From the NCBI GenBank assembly GCA_014529385.2, contig CM043955.1, forward strand, positions 152,382,140 to 152,446,139: DNA of 64,000 nucleotides. The letters are read 5' to 3'. Positions 12,380 through 23,400 of the stretch are shown here, one piece after another (position 1 is the stretch's first letter; each line of letters starts with the position of its first letter). This DNA comes from Adiantum capillus-veneris (lineage: Eukaryota > Streptophyta > Polypodiopsida > Polypodiales > Pteridaceae). The position numbers and the translations under genes are program-made. The notes under the pieces are model-generated. The model had not been told where the DNA came from. It was given only the letters and a program-made list of their open reading frames with translations, and made no database searches.

Positions 12380-12383
12380 AGCC

Positions 12384-13550
12384 CAGTTACCCATTACGTG
12401 CCCATAAAGAGTGTTCCATCAGGTCCCCTTGAAGAAGGGGTTGATTCAAAACATGTTGAGTACTGATTTGACACAATGACAAAGAAGGGAGTACTTAACA
12501 ATGTTGGACATGTTTCCAAATCTTTTCATCACTTCATATGAAGAAATTAGGGGTTTTGTTGGAGATCCTGTGAAGATTGAACTAGTTGAAGGGGCCAAAC
12601 CAATAAGACAAAATTAAGAAGGATGGCTAAGGAGCAAATGAATGCTTTAAAAGAAGAAGTGGATAAACATTTGGATGCAGGGTTCATTGTGCCAGTTGAT
12701 AATGCTGAATGGATGAGCCCTGTAGTGGTCAATCCAAAGAAAGATGGGCATTGGAAAGTTTACGTTGATTATAAGCCATTAAATGTAGTGAACACTACTT
12801 TTATCACTCCATGGGGTTGTTCTTGCTTTTGCTGATTTTCTTTTGGGTTGAAAAATGGACTAGGAGCTTTTGAAATAAAAGTGGATTGGGTCCTTACCCC
12901 GTTCCTTGGGAAGTTTGTCAAAGGTTTCATAGATTATTTTTATGTATATAGTTCAAGGAAAGAGCATGTTCAGAAGCTTGAAATGACTTTTGTGAGGTAT
13001 GATGAATGTGGGGGTCAGCTAAACCCTAAGAAATGTCATTTGACACAACCAAGAGTGAAGCTTCTTGCACATGTAATTTCAAAAAATGGTATTGAAGAAG
13101 ATACAGAGAAAGTAGAAGCCTTGTTATTGGTATCATCCCCAAAGGATACAAGACAATTGGCCACTTTCATACAAAAGGTTAAATATCTCTCTCAATTTAT
13201 ACCTTTGGCATCACAATTATTGTATCCATTGTAGCAAGCGTTAAGAATGATCCATTGGAGTGGACACATGACTGTGAAGATTGTTTTGACAGAGTCAAAG
13301 AGGTTTTGAGTACACTACCTATTATGCAAGCTCCGACTGGGAAAATGAATTTTTATGTTAATCCATCAGTGGGAGATGATGCCATTGAGCTATGTTGTTT
13401 CAAAGGGGGAAGGAATCTCAATATATGAAGCATGTTCATTATGGTAGCAGAGTGAAGACTCCTCATGAAAGTTATTACTAAGAAATTGAATTGGTGATGA
13501 TCAGTATGGTTTATGCATGCAGACGATTCAAGCATTACTTGTTGCAAGAG
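12384..13550 (+). pseudogene. Tat-1 RT and RNase H remnant
   Basis: Resumes with LSTDL and FPNLF blocks (12450-12520), then VDKHLDAGFIVPVDNAEW and VDYKPLN of the RT fingers. About 140 bp encoding the next RT motifs are deleted, joining PLN directly to TTFITPWG. The active-site motif reads FIDYF where the intact relative has FIDDF. Thumb residues (LGGQLNPKKCH-like) and part of the RNase H region follow, ending at FKHYLL where element C is inserted at 13551. Confidence 0.8.
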
Positions 13551-13924
13551 TGTTATAATAACTAATATCTAATTATCCTAAATGATATTCTCATGTTAAA
13601 CTGATCATTTAATATGGGGAGGTACCAGGGAGAAAAAGCTAGAATATTGATTAGGCTGGCATACCGGTCGTAGTAGCGATCCAAAGGAGGGAAAATAGGA
13701 ATCCAAAAGAGGGGCCATCTGCAAAAGAGAAATGTGTATCAATGGGCTTCAAAGACCCTAAGTTTCAGCCCATTAAGACTTCCAAAATTCTAAGGTTCCA
13801 AACTCAAAGGTAATGTCCAATGTTCAAACTCTAGGTAAACGTGGATGCTAGTGGCAAGACTAAAAAGTCTTCCCACATCCCTATCCTTTAAGGGGCAAGC
13901 CCTTTTAGTAGGGATGAGAGAGAA

Positions 13925-13955
<31 letters not shown>

Positions 13956-14749
13956 TGCACGCTTCCTTTACACAAAGGGCATAGGGGACACATGTTAGCT
14001 CCCTAGGCCAGTTGCCCCCAAGGTGCATTCAAATCCTATTGGATGGCCATAGATGTGGAACAATGAGAATTAGGCTAGAGTAGATTTAGTTTAATTCATT
14101 TAAAAACACTTGATAAAAGAACCAATAGAAATTAAGATCTCTAGGACAGTCTCCCAAGGGGTCCAATGAGCATAAGGGGAAAGGGGGACACATGTCACAA
14201 GGCTATCACTTATGCTTCTCAATTTTCATTGGCTAAGCTTTGCAGGGTCCAATAGGATGCTAGCATGTGCAATTAGCAAGAGGGGTTGACTAAGAGAGAG
14301 AGAGAGAGGGGGCTGATTTTTCAAGGCATTATCACTTACACACTCACACAATCTCATCTGTGAAGTAAAGAAGACTATCTCCTTCTCCAAGCTTTAATGG
14401 AAATCTTATCATCTTCTCCAAGCTTTTGAGAAGGGAGGCCTACACCAACAACTTTTGGATTTGTGAAGCAAATCCAACCAAGAGCGAAGCTTCAATGCAT
14501 GCTCGTCTCTTCTACCATGCTAATTACTAAGCTATGCTAAGCTATTATGAGTGATTATGTGAGGAGACATACTTCTTTCTTGTAAGAATACTGCTTCTTC
14601 CTCTCGATCTACTCTCATACTCCGCTAGCTCTCACCATCTTCATAGGTGTGTGAGGCCTAGGGTTTGAGACCGTGAGGCAAAGTATTGTATTGTAAATGT
14701 CTCCCTTGATGAGGGAGACACACAAGTTACTAGACCATTAATTGTTACA
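13551..14749 (+). repeat. Element C 5' LTR
   Basis: TGTTATAATAACTAATATC... to ...TGTTACA. It is 1199 bp, about 280 bp shorter than the 3' LTR: the segment around the poly-gene end (ACCATAATACAAAGCC to GTCCGCTAC in the 3' copy) is missing just before the terminal ACACAAGTTAC block. Confidence 0.9.
13925..13952. repeat. (AC)n microsatellite in LTR
   Basis: AC run of about 28 bp inside the 5' LTR. The 3' LTR of the same element has only about 8 bp here, so the array expanded after insertion or contracted in the other copy. Confidence 0.9.
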
Positions 14750-14767
14750 TTGGTATCAGAGCACAAG
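14750..14767 (+). other. Primer binding site of element C
   Basis: TTGGTATCAGAGCACAAG directly after the 5' LTR. TGGTATCAGAGC is the classic plant initiator-methionine tRNA primer site. Confidence 0.9.
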
Positions 14768-14983
14768 GTTTCCCTTTTCTTGCTCAAGAGGAGAGGTCCT
14801 CAAGCTAACTATAGATGGTTGGTATTATTAATTGCAATTGAGTAAGTAGAATAGGGATTTTTTAGCCTTGCAATGCGCTTGCTTTGTGCAGATAACGGGG
14901 CATCACCGTCGAGAGCTATGGTCTTAATAATGGATTCCTACGGGGCTTGCATACGGCTTAACCACTATTGAACTATTAGAAGC

Positions 14984-16490
14984 TTGATAGGAGCCGATAC
15001 TATTTTAGTGTTGAAAGACCCTCTCTTCTATTCCTTGCAATTAATGATATTCAAGCCACGGGTACAGGAGCTTGAGTGCTGTAAAGGGAGTGAAATTAAT
15101 GTTGATAGCTTTGATTTTGCTAATGAACAAAATACTAATGATGCCCCTATGCTTGTTAATTACCTTGTTTCTAGGCTTCAACAAGCCATGGGCAATCCAT
15201 CCCTACAAAGTGAAGTACAACGGCATCTACGTGCTGATGGGATTCTCCAAACTCCCCACCAAGAAGAGAGAGTACCTAGGAAGCCTCCTTGTGAGACTTC
15301 CAAAAGAGACCTCTCTGCGATAAGGGAAGAAGAAGAGGATCTGTACGAAGGGCTCAAAAATCTACTACTTGACGACGCATCTTCTTCCCAAAGGAGAACT
15401 CAAGTTTCAATGGTAGAGCCCCCACCGAAAGAACGAGAAAGAAGTGAATCTCCTGCCACCTCGGTGGAGATGGCTCCACGAAGACGGCGGGCAAAACGCT
15501 CTCCATCACCCCCTAAAACAAAGAAGACCATCACACACTTCTCCACACTATAATTCAAAGAGAGACTAGGGAAAACAAGAGAGAAAAAGGCGAGAAAGAG
15601 GTCACTCTCTTCTCCATCTTCTTCATCCTCTTCATCTTATGAAGAAAGTGATGGTGTGGGCAAGGAGGAACAAGGGAAGAAAAATGCAAGAAAGAGATCA
15701 CCCTCTTCTCCATCCTCCTCAAATTCTTCCTCCTCTGAAGAAAGTGATGGCGCAACTTTCAAACCACCAAAAAGAAGATGCCATAGGAAATCCTATGCCA
15801 TGTGGAAGAGGTCATCCAAGCTCAAAAATTTCAAAGAGGGAGGAAAGAACATCTCTTTCCTTACCTACGATGGCACGTTTGGTGCTACGGACAAAGTCTT
15901 GGCCTTCATTCAACAATTCGATGTAGCGTTTGGAGATGAGGGCTTCACGGAGTCCTCTAAGCTACACCATGTAGCTCTACATTTTCAAAAGTCCGCTAGG
16001 CAATGGTGGTCTAGCCTATGGGAAAACAATGAATCTCCACAAACATGGAAAGCTTTAATATCCATCATGAAGCAGTTTTTGGCTACCGATGCCAAAGACA
16101 AAGTATCACCGAATGGCAAAGCTTGAAGCTCTCTCCCTACAAATCTATCCACAAATATGTAGACAAGTTTTGGACTTACATCTCAAAGCCGTTGTCTTCA
16201 AAAAGATGGATTTTGGAGAGCAAAAACAACAATTTTGTGTGGGTCTAACTGAAGATATGAAGGAGTATGTCAACTCCCAAAGGCCATGCACCATATCTGC
16301 AGTCATACACCATACCATGGTGGATTCACGAATCAATTTCCAACAAGGGGCAAGTGAAATCTTAAGCCCACAGAGAACAAGGACCATAATAACGAGCCTA
16401 AGGGGAAGGACATTGTCCAAAAGTCTCCTAAGGGCAACACCAACAACAACAAAGTTAAGGGAAAGGGATTTTATAAAGGCATAAATAAAG
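14984..16490 (+). pseudogene. gag: Element C gag remnant
   Basis: Gypsy capsid polyprotein matching element D gag. It reads NYLVSRLQQAMGNPS, a Lys/Arg/Ser-Pro-rich tract (RKRSPSSPSS type, 15570-15750), the retrotransposon gag core (FLTYDGTFGATDKVL, QSARQWW-type motif, around 15850-16030), and then a shifted frame (FWTY... / GLTEDMKEYVNSQRP, around 16160-16290). There is a stop at about 15551 and frameshifts near 15553 and 16090. The intact CAACAA here shows that the TAA in element D's copy arose by C to T. Confidence 0.85.
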
Positions 16491-17100
16491 TCCCCCCTGA
16501 AGATCTAAAGTGTTATCGTAAAGATAACCGTTGTTTCAAGTGTGGGGAGCAAGGGCATGTCTATCATGCTTGTCCCCACAAGAATACACGAAATGAGCCT
16601 CCTAGAGCTACCTTGGTTGAAATCCAAGAAGAGGATGCTCACCACCACAAAGGATTCCTTTATGCCATGCTTGGGGAAAGGTAGGAGAACATGATGATTT
16701 TATTCTCTTTGACCCTAGTTCTACTTAAAATTTCATATCCACAGAGTTGGCCACCAAGCTAGGCATCCAAGCCTATGAGAAGGGAGTTTATAAAGGAAAA
16801 AATAAACTCTCCCGTGAAGATCTAAAGTGTTATTGTAAAGATAACCGCTATTTCAAGTGTGGGGAGTAAGAGCATGCCTATCGTGCTTGCCCCCACAAGA
16901 ATACATGAAATGAGCCTCCTAGAGCTACCTTGGTCGAAATCCAAGAAGAGGATGCTCACCACAAAGGATTTCCTCTATGCCATGCTTGGGGAAAGGTAGG
17001 AGAACATGATTTTTTTATTCTCTTTGGCCCTAATTCTACTTACAATTTCATATCCACAGAGTTGGACACCAAGCTAGGCATCCAAGCCTATGAGATGGGA
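16468..17100 (+). repeat. 317 bp tandem duplication over zinc knuckle and protease active site
   Basis: TCTAAAGTGT at 16504 recurs at 16821, and the similarity runs across CCHC knuckle, linker and the start of protease. Copy 1 encodes CFKCGEQGHVYHAC intact but has a stop in the protease. Copy 2 has a broken knuckle (Cys to Tyr and a stop) but leads into the longer protease frame. Confidence 0.85.
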
Positions 17101-17490
17101 GATGTCCTACCCAGTGATGGTGCTTTCAAGGGGCAGGAAGCTTCAGTCACTCCCTTAATTGGTAAATTGAGGCTCCATGTCCAAAGATATGTGTACAAGG
17201 ATGAATTCTTTATCTCTCCTCTCAAGCATGAGGATGTAATCCTAGGGGCACCATGGTTTGATCGCATGGTTGCCAATGTTAAGTTCCCTCAAAGGAAAAT
17301 CTACTTTAGGTTCAGGAAAAAAGATATGTTCGTAGATGCTAAGGAGTTGGGTAACACCATACCCATTGTACATACAAAAGATTTCAATAAGTTAGTAAAG
17401 AGCTCTATTTCTGTGTACTTGATTTTTGTTAGAGATTCTCAAAATGAACCTAATGCTTTAGCAAAAGAAAATATAAACAATCACAAGTAA
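16930..17490 (+). pseudogene. Element C protease remnant
   Basis: Aspartic protease (retropepsin-like) region: ILFGPNSTYNFIS where element D has ILFDPGSTHNFIS, so the catalytic Asp and Gly are lost. DVILGAPWFDRMVAN (the ILG-PW flap-end motif) follows. It ends at TAA 17488-17490, just before the RT region. Confidence 0.8.
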
Positions 17491-17499
17491 TTATAGTTA

Positions 17500-17988
17500 T
17501 CCAATTTTCTTAAGGGGTTTCAAGATGTTTTTATTGACGACATCCCTTGTGAACTACCTCCTAAACGAGGCAATGATGACCATTCAATTGAACTTCTTCC
17601 AGGAAGTTCACTGCCTAATAAACCTCCTTATAGAGTTTCTCAAGCTCAACAAGAGGAGATTATGCGCAGGTGCATGAGTTAGTTGACAAGGGCATGGTTA
17701 AGGGCATGGTTAGGCCTAGCTCATCTCCATTTTGTTCTCCCGTGTTATTAGTGCAAAATAAAGACGGCACATATCGTATGTGTGTTGACTATAGAGCACT
17801 AAATAGGATCACTATCAAGAATAGGTTTCCCATTCCACGGGTACAAGACCTATTTGATAAGCTGCAAGGGTCGACCTACTTCAGTAGGATTGACCTATAA
17901 AAGTGGCTACCATCAAATAACGGTAGTTGATCAAGACATTGTAAAGACCACATAGTCAAGGACGACTATGATTTCAAGAGAGAGGTAA
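17500..17988 (+). pseudogene. Element C RT N-terminal fragment
   Basis: Reads the linker FQDVFIDDIPCELPPKRG, then [38 protein letters not shown] and YFSRIDL. The palm active site and everything after it are gone. The last 50 bp (AGGACGACTATGATTTCAAGA) represent the element's 3' leader to the LTR. Confidence 0.8.
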
Positions 17989-19467
17989 TGTCATAATAAC
18001 TAATATCTAATTCTCCTAAATGATTTTCTCATGTTAAACTGATCATTTTATATGGGGAAGTACCAAGGGATAAAAAGCTAGAATATTGGTTAGGCTAGCA
18101 GACCGGTCACAGTAGCGATCCAAAGGAGGGAAAACAGGGATCCAAAGGGGGGGCCATCTGCAAAAGATCAATGTGCATCAATTGGATTTAAAGACCCTAA
18201 GTTTCATCCCATTAAGACTTCCAAAATGCTAAGGTTCCAAATTTAAAGGTAATGTCCAATGGTCAAACTCTAGGTAAATTGGATGCTAGTGGAAAGACTA
18301 AAAATTCTTCCCACATCCCTATCCTTGAGGGGGCGAGCCCTTTTAGTAGGGGATGAGAGAGAAACACACACTCTTGCAAGCTTCCTTTACACAAAGGGCA
18401 TAGGGGACACATGTCAGCTCCCTAGGCCAGCTGCCCCCAAGGTGCATTCAAATCCTATTGGATGGCCAAAGAGGTGGACCAATGAGAATTAGGCTAGAGT
18501 AAATCTAGTTTAATTCATTTAGAACACTTGATAAAAGAACCAATAGAAATTAAGCTCTCTAGGATAGTCTCCCAAGGGGTCCAATGAGCATTCAGCAGCC
18601 CAATGGCTTGCCTGATTCCTATTGCCCAGAAGACTAAGGGGTCCGATGAAAGATTAATTGAATTATTTAAATACCTAAATCTCTCACAAAAGGGGAAAGG
18701 GGGACACATGTCACAAGGCTATCACTTATGCTTCTAAATTGTCATTGGCTAAGCTTTGCAGGGTCCAATAGGATGCCAGCATGTGCAATTAGCAAGAGGG
18801 GTCGACCAAGAGAGAGGGGGGGCTGATTTTTCAAGGCAATATCACTTACACACTCACACAATCTAATGTGTGAAGTAAAGAAGACTATCTCCTTCTCCAA
18901 GCTTCAATGGAAAGCTTATCATCTTCTCCAAGCTTTTGAGAAGGGAGGCCTACACCAACAACTCTTGGCTTTGTGATGCAAATCCAACCAAGAGCCAAGC
19001 TTCAATGCATGTCTGTCTCCTCTACCATGCTAATTACTAAGCTATGCTAAGCTCTTATGAGTGATTATGTGAGGAGACATACTTCTTTCTTGTAAGAATA
19101 CTCCTAGGTTTCCTCTCAATCTACTCTCATACCCCGCTAGCTCTCACCATCTTCGAGTTCATTGCACCAGTAAAATATTGAAGGAACAAAAATTATTGTA
19201 ATGTAAAATGTCTCCCTTGATGGGGGAAACCTATAATACAAAGCCTTTTGGAGGGGGGACCGGCTCCATGCAACTCCGGTCCTCAATTGTTGTCAATAGC
19301 TTAATTTCTCTCTCTTTTTGAAGTATTGTTCATGCCTATCTAACTAGGTGTTATGCTTTTGTTGCTCTCCCCATCCAAGAACTCTTGTGATGCTCATTAG
19401 GAAGCTATTCTAATGAAATTCTCACTATGTCCGCTACACACAAGTTACTAGACCATTAAATGTTACA
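17989..19467 (+). repeat. Element C 3' LTR
   Basis: TGTCATAATAACTAATATC... to ...AAATGTTACA, 1479 bp. Clearly homologous to 13551-14749 and 56968-58590. It carries visible substitutions and indels relative to the 5' LTR, so this is not a recent insertion. Confidence 0.9.
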
Positions 19468-20380
19468 AGTCGTTAGCTTTTCTCACCAGTTATTCATTGT
19501 TTCCTCAACTGTTTAATAACTCAAATATATCAAAGATATTGATGAAATGGGTTATTTAACTTCAAGAGTTTTAGTTCACTTTTTTAGTGAAAGAGAGTAC
19601 TTGGGCTACCTTGGCAGATTTACTCACTTATAAAGAGACTCCTTTTTTGGTTAAGAGGTGGTGCAAAGAAAGAAGGTGCAACCTCTTACCATATCCAATG
19701 CTTCATTGTTATGTTTTGATGACTTATCAAAGAATTCATGATGCTGCTTCTGGAGGAATTGTCATCTATGATGCACAAGGAAAACTTGAACGAAAACAAG
19801 GACTGAAACTTGATGCAAAAAGTAACAATGAAGCACAGTACATGGCTCTTGAAGGTGGCTTGCACATCTATTAATTGGGAATTAGACACCTACAAATCAA
19901 AGGAGATGCCTTGTTGGGTGTGAAGCAAGTATTGGGAGTATGGAAGAAGAAAAATCCTAAACTAAAAAATTTATGCTTCAAGGTGAAATTGTTACTCAAA
20001 AAGTTTAGAGCATGGAGTTTGTAGCATAATAAAAGGTCTCAAAATGAAGAAGCCAATGTGCTATTTGGAATTGAATTCTGATTATTAAACGAGTAGAAAA
20101 GTGGATTACAAATTGTAGCAGCAAGAAGCTCTCATAGTGGACGTCCAATACTTCCTCAAGCTAATGATAATGTGTTAGTAGTCAAAACTAAGGGTTTTGA
20201 CTTAAGAGCTAAGGGGACTTTCACATGGCCATTCGACCACTTACAAGGGGTGTAGACTCAGAGAGGCTAAGAGGGCATGACAAAATAATTTTACAATTGG
20301 GAATCCTTATTAGCAGAATTACACCGCTTCTTTTGAAAAAAATGAGCGAGTACAACAAGGTTTGGTGTACATTTTCCTTT
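19468..20380 (+). pseudogene. Tat-1 second (archaeal-type) RNase H and following remnant
   Basis: Resumes Tat-1 pol after element C. It matches residues about 735-960 of Tat-2 pol: TLADLLTYKE, then AASGGIVIYDAQGK, KSNNEAQYMALEGG, IKGDALLGVKQV and a final NEEANVL where an active enzyme has EADALA. It has the extra RNase H typical of Tat elements, with the last catalytic Asp replaced and several stops. Coding similarity fades by about 20380, and the integrase is not recognisable. Confidence 0.75.
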
Positions 20381-20461
20381 TACGTGTTAGTCCACTATGT
20401 CCACCAAACATTCCCCCCTTCCTATTCATTGCACGTCCTTGTGCAATCTGTCTTTGACTGT

Positions 20462-23400
20462 CTACAAGTAATTGATCAGTCTCTTTTCTAGCATCCGAGT
20501 GAGGTGCCTAAAGTTTTGTGCCCTTGCCTCGATCTCCACTTTTGTTGCCAGCTCTCTAGAAGGATTATTTCTGAGAGTGCTCTGATAGGCTATATGTTGA
20601 GCTGGCAGATCTATGGTCATGGGATTCAATATGGAGGAGTCTACCTCAAAGAATCCGGTCATGAATACCTCCTCAAAGGTTTTCATGTAGTGGGAGGGCA
20701 GGAACATGACTCGAGCATATAATCCCATGATGAAATTTTTGCTTGGGATTTTTGTCTCCATATTCCAATAGAGCCCTCCTGTGCCTTCCACAAAAACCTT
20801 CTAGGGATGCTCCACTGCCTCTATATCATTGAATGCCATTATGCAGGTGATTAGCATCTTGGCAATTTTCACGAGCATCTGGCATGCGAGATCTGGTATC
20901 TCCTTCATCATGTTGATGACCCCTCTGAGAGTCTGAACCATATACTTCTCTGATGAGGGGTTGTTATTGCTTGGCTTTGTTATGACGGGGTAGTTTAACA
21001 CTATCGGTATTTTGCTTTGCCAAGAATAAAATCTGTCCCAGGATTGCCATCTGTTGATGGGACAATAAGTTGGGTTGATCCTCAGATGTTGCGGAGCATT
21101 CCTATAGTATGTTTCATATGTTGGTCGCTGCTCAAACCATTTCTTTTTCCAGAGGGATTGATTGTCAATGATAGCCTGAATTTCTAGCACGGTGACAAGA
21201 ACATCTCTGTAATCCCCTCTGTTGTTTGGCGTAGGTAGCATTTTTTGTTTCCATAATCTGGCCTCCTACCGCATCAGTGGGGCAAGGCGATCATCTCATG
21301 CCCAAGGTTTTTCACTACTTCATCTGGAGTGATCATGAGCAGGGTAGCTAACTCCAACACTTTCAGCTCATATTGCAGGTACTCTTTGTGTGAGGGGTCC
21401 TTGACTTTTGATATCCAGTGCTGAATTTATTCTTTTTCCGAATCCGAGATGGATGTCGTGGCTGGATCTTTAGATTCGTGCATTTCTTTTCTTGTGCTTG
21501 TACTTGGTACATCTGTTTCGTGAGCTATAAAGGTGAAATGCTCAATTCCTCCTATCTGCTCAAATTCCATTGGGGTTGTTTGTTTGGGCTTTGTTTGTGT
21601 TACCCTTAGAGCCTTCAAATCTTTGTGTTCCTCTGCCAACTGCTTTTTCAAATCTTCAATCTCTTCGTCTTTGGCTTTCTGCAGTGCTCTATGCCCTACT
21701 ATCATGATTTGTCTATCGTATTTTTCTTGAGCAAGGGCCTCCTTTAGATATTGGACCTCTTTGTTCAATGAGGTTGCTCTAGCTGTCAATCTTGAGGAGC
21801 TCGATTTCTCTTGCAAGGCTAAAAGCTGGGTCAGAGTCTTGCTGACCTCCGTGTAAGACTCTTGCAGCTTTTCACTCTTCTCTCTCTCTCTGGTTAGCTC
21901 CTCCTCTAGTCATTGCTGCAATACTCGACTTGCAGAGTAGTATTGGCCTCATTAAATTGCTAGACCTACTTCTAGTAATAGACCGCGTTATCTTGTTCCC
22001 TTTAAAACTCTGATTGGAGTTGCAGCTTGACCTTTTGCAACTCCTCTATTTTGTTTTGTAGTTGCAGTGTGTTTTCAGCTGCTCTAGTTACCTCTTTCTT
22101 GGTGTCTTCTAGCTCTAGCTTGTGCAAGTTGTAGAGAGCACTTTGTCATTGGAATTGGAGATTGATATGGTCTAAATGTATATCAATATGAAATGACCTG
22201 ATCATTTCAGCTCCCTCCTCTATCACCGCTTGCAAACGAGGCGATCTTGGCTTTCTCTAACTTGTTTGGACCTGATCCGAGGTTCCAGCCTCATCCATCA
22301 TTCCTTCCTTTGTTTTCTGTACTTCAAGAGCAGTTGGAGCTGTAGTAGTTTTGAGCGGTGCTGTCTCTTTTTCTTGATCTGTCTTGTCTTCTAGCAGCAT
22401 TTTATGTGCCACTTGTTCTAGAAGATTTACAGATTCTTCTCTTTTTTTGTTCCAACCTCTGAAGGTAGCTCTTTGTCTTTTGGTGATTTGAATTCATATT
22501 CTTGTTGGTCATGTGTGCCTTGCTCACCCTTCTCTTGTTGGCTTTCATCTTCTCCCTTGGCCTTGGTAGATTTTTTAGCAGATGATTCAAGATCATCGAC
22601 GCGTGGTCACTTTGCATCCTCTCTTTCTCTTTGCTCCATCTTTCGTTTGAGTTCATTCTGAATCCATTGCCGCATGTCGCTGGCAATATTCAAAATTTTC
22701 TCTGCTTTCTATCTTTTGCATTGTTTGATCCATTCAAGAGCTGTTGTTTGCCTGCGTAGTAAAGGGACGTCTTCCTACTCTTCTTTTTCATCGTCCGCTT
22801 CTGTTCCCTTACTTCTTTTCTCCTCGTGCTTCTGCTGGCGGATTCTTTCTCTTTGCACCTGCGCTTCTTCCAGTTTTCTTCTGGCTTGGGTAATTGGCAT
22901 GGCCTCTGCCGCTCGGGTTGTTGTCTTTTTCAATCTTGTATATCTCATGGAAAACTCACTCCCATGCTCCTCATATAAAGACTAGTATCTAGAAGGGGTA
23001 TCTCTTTCTTTAGATCCAGCTTCCTCGTTGTTGGTGCATCCGACTCCGTCTTCTCACTGTCAGTGTCCGTTCTTGTTGCGCTCTGCCTTATTTGTTTGAC
23101 CTCTGGTTTTGGCCTTGTGGATGGTCCTGCTATCGATTTTACTACTCTTTTGGATTTGTGGATCAAATCTATTTTTGCTTCAGCGGGTTGTAGATCAGCA
23201 ATCATTCCCAATGCTTGGTAGGCGATTCAATTCAATATTGGTCCAACATTCATATAGGTCTCTCTCTTGTGGCTACCCTTAAGATTTGCTTCTACTAGGT
23301 TGTCGAGGAGGTAGTTGCCAAAGTCACAGACCACTCTTTGTTCTGCTAACCCCATTGCCATTACCAAATATTGCAACTCTTTGAAGTGTTGCGATATGAG

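Larger units (their letters stand above)
10293..12383 (-). pseudogene. Insert B: fragment of a D5-like SF3 helicase gene
   Basis: A 2.1 kb segment with one decayed minus-strand gene and higher GC than its flanks. Superfamily 3 helicases of the D5/phage-P4 type unwind DNA for replication of phages, plasmids and large DNA viruses, and usually sit C-terminal to a primase. In order: D5_N-like region (12379 to about 11820), ATPase with Walker A GPEATGKST, Walker B-like LLLFPD, motif C FTANWRWPD and arginine-finger GGRRR (11800-11370), then a post-helicase region ending GLVNWAL and an acidic linker. It is truncated at both ends by the insertion edges. Damage includes an ATGA junction at 12026-12029, a one-base frameshift in an A run near 11818, and in-frame TAGs at 11366 and 10445. 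Could come from organelle DNA, an organellar mobile element (MORFFO type) or another phage/plasmid source; the origin is not provable here. Confidence 0.8.
13551..19467 (+). mobile_element. Element C: internally deleted chromovirus-type gypsy element
   Basis: Two related LTRs flank a 3.2 kb interior holding gag, a protease and the first third of RT. The interior is joined just after RT's SGYHQI-like motif directly to the sequence preceding the 3' LTR, so most of RT, RNase H and integrase are deleted. It belongs to the same family as element D (56968-64000): the same LTR start TGTxATAATAA, PBS and gag. Flanking 5-mers (AAGAG before, AGTCG after) do not form a clear target duplication. It interrupts Tat-1 between its two RNase H regions. 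Confidence 0.9.
5800..20380 (+). mobile_element. Tat-1: old Tat-like gypsy element split by three insertions
   Basis: Coding pieces at 5800-7470, 9952-10292, 12384-13550 and 19468-about 20380 are collinear with gag and pol of the well-preserved element at 46867-55900. Matching landmarks include the zinc-free gag core, the DGGAQ protease motif, the QDWG block plus acidic Ser-rich linker, the FPNLF block, RT, RNase H and the second RNase H with SNNEA. Skipping the three inserts makes the reading line continuous. Multiple stops, frameshifts and an internal RT deletion show that it is dead. Its LTRs were not found. The end near 20380 is approximate: recognisable coding stops just before the minus-strand ORF at 20462. 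Confidence 0.8.

Noticed and set aside
10293-12383. Giant-virus integration
   Set aside because: Only one gene fragment is present and it is bounded precisely inside a retrotransposon; no other viral gene is in the window.
10704-12466. Plus-strand open frames across insert B (about 80-196 codons)
   Set aside because: Antisense shadows of the helicase frames; no domain, and the minus strand holds the conserved motifs.
13546-19472. Target-site duplication of element C
   Set aside because: AAGAG before and AGTCG after do not match well enough to claim one.
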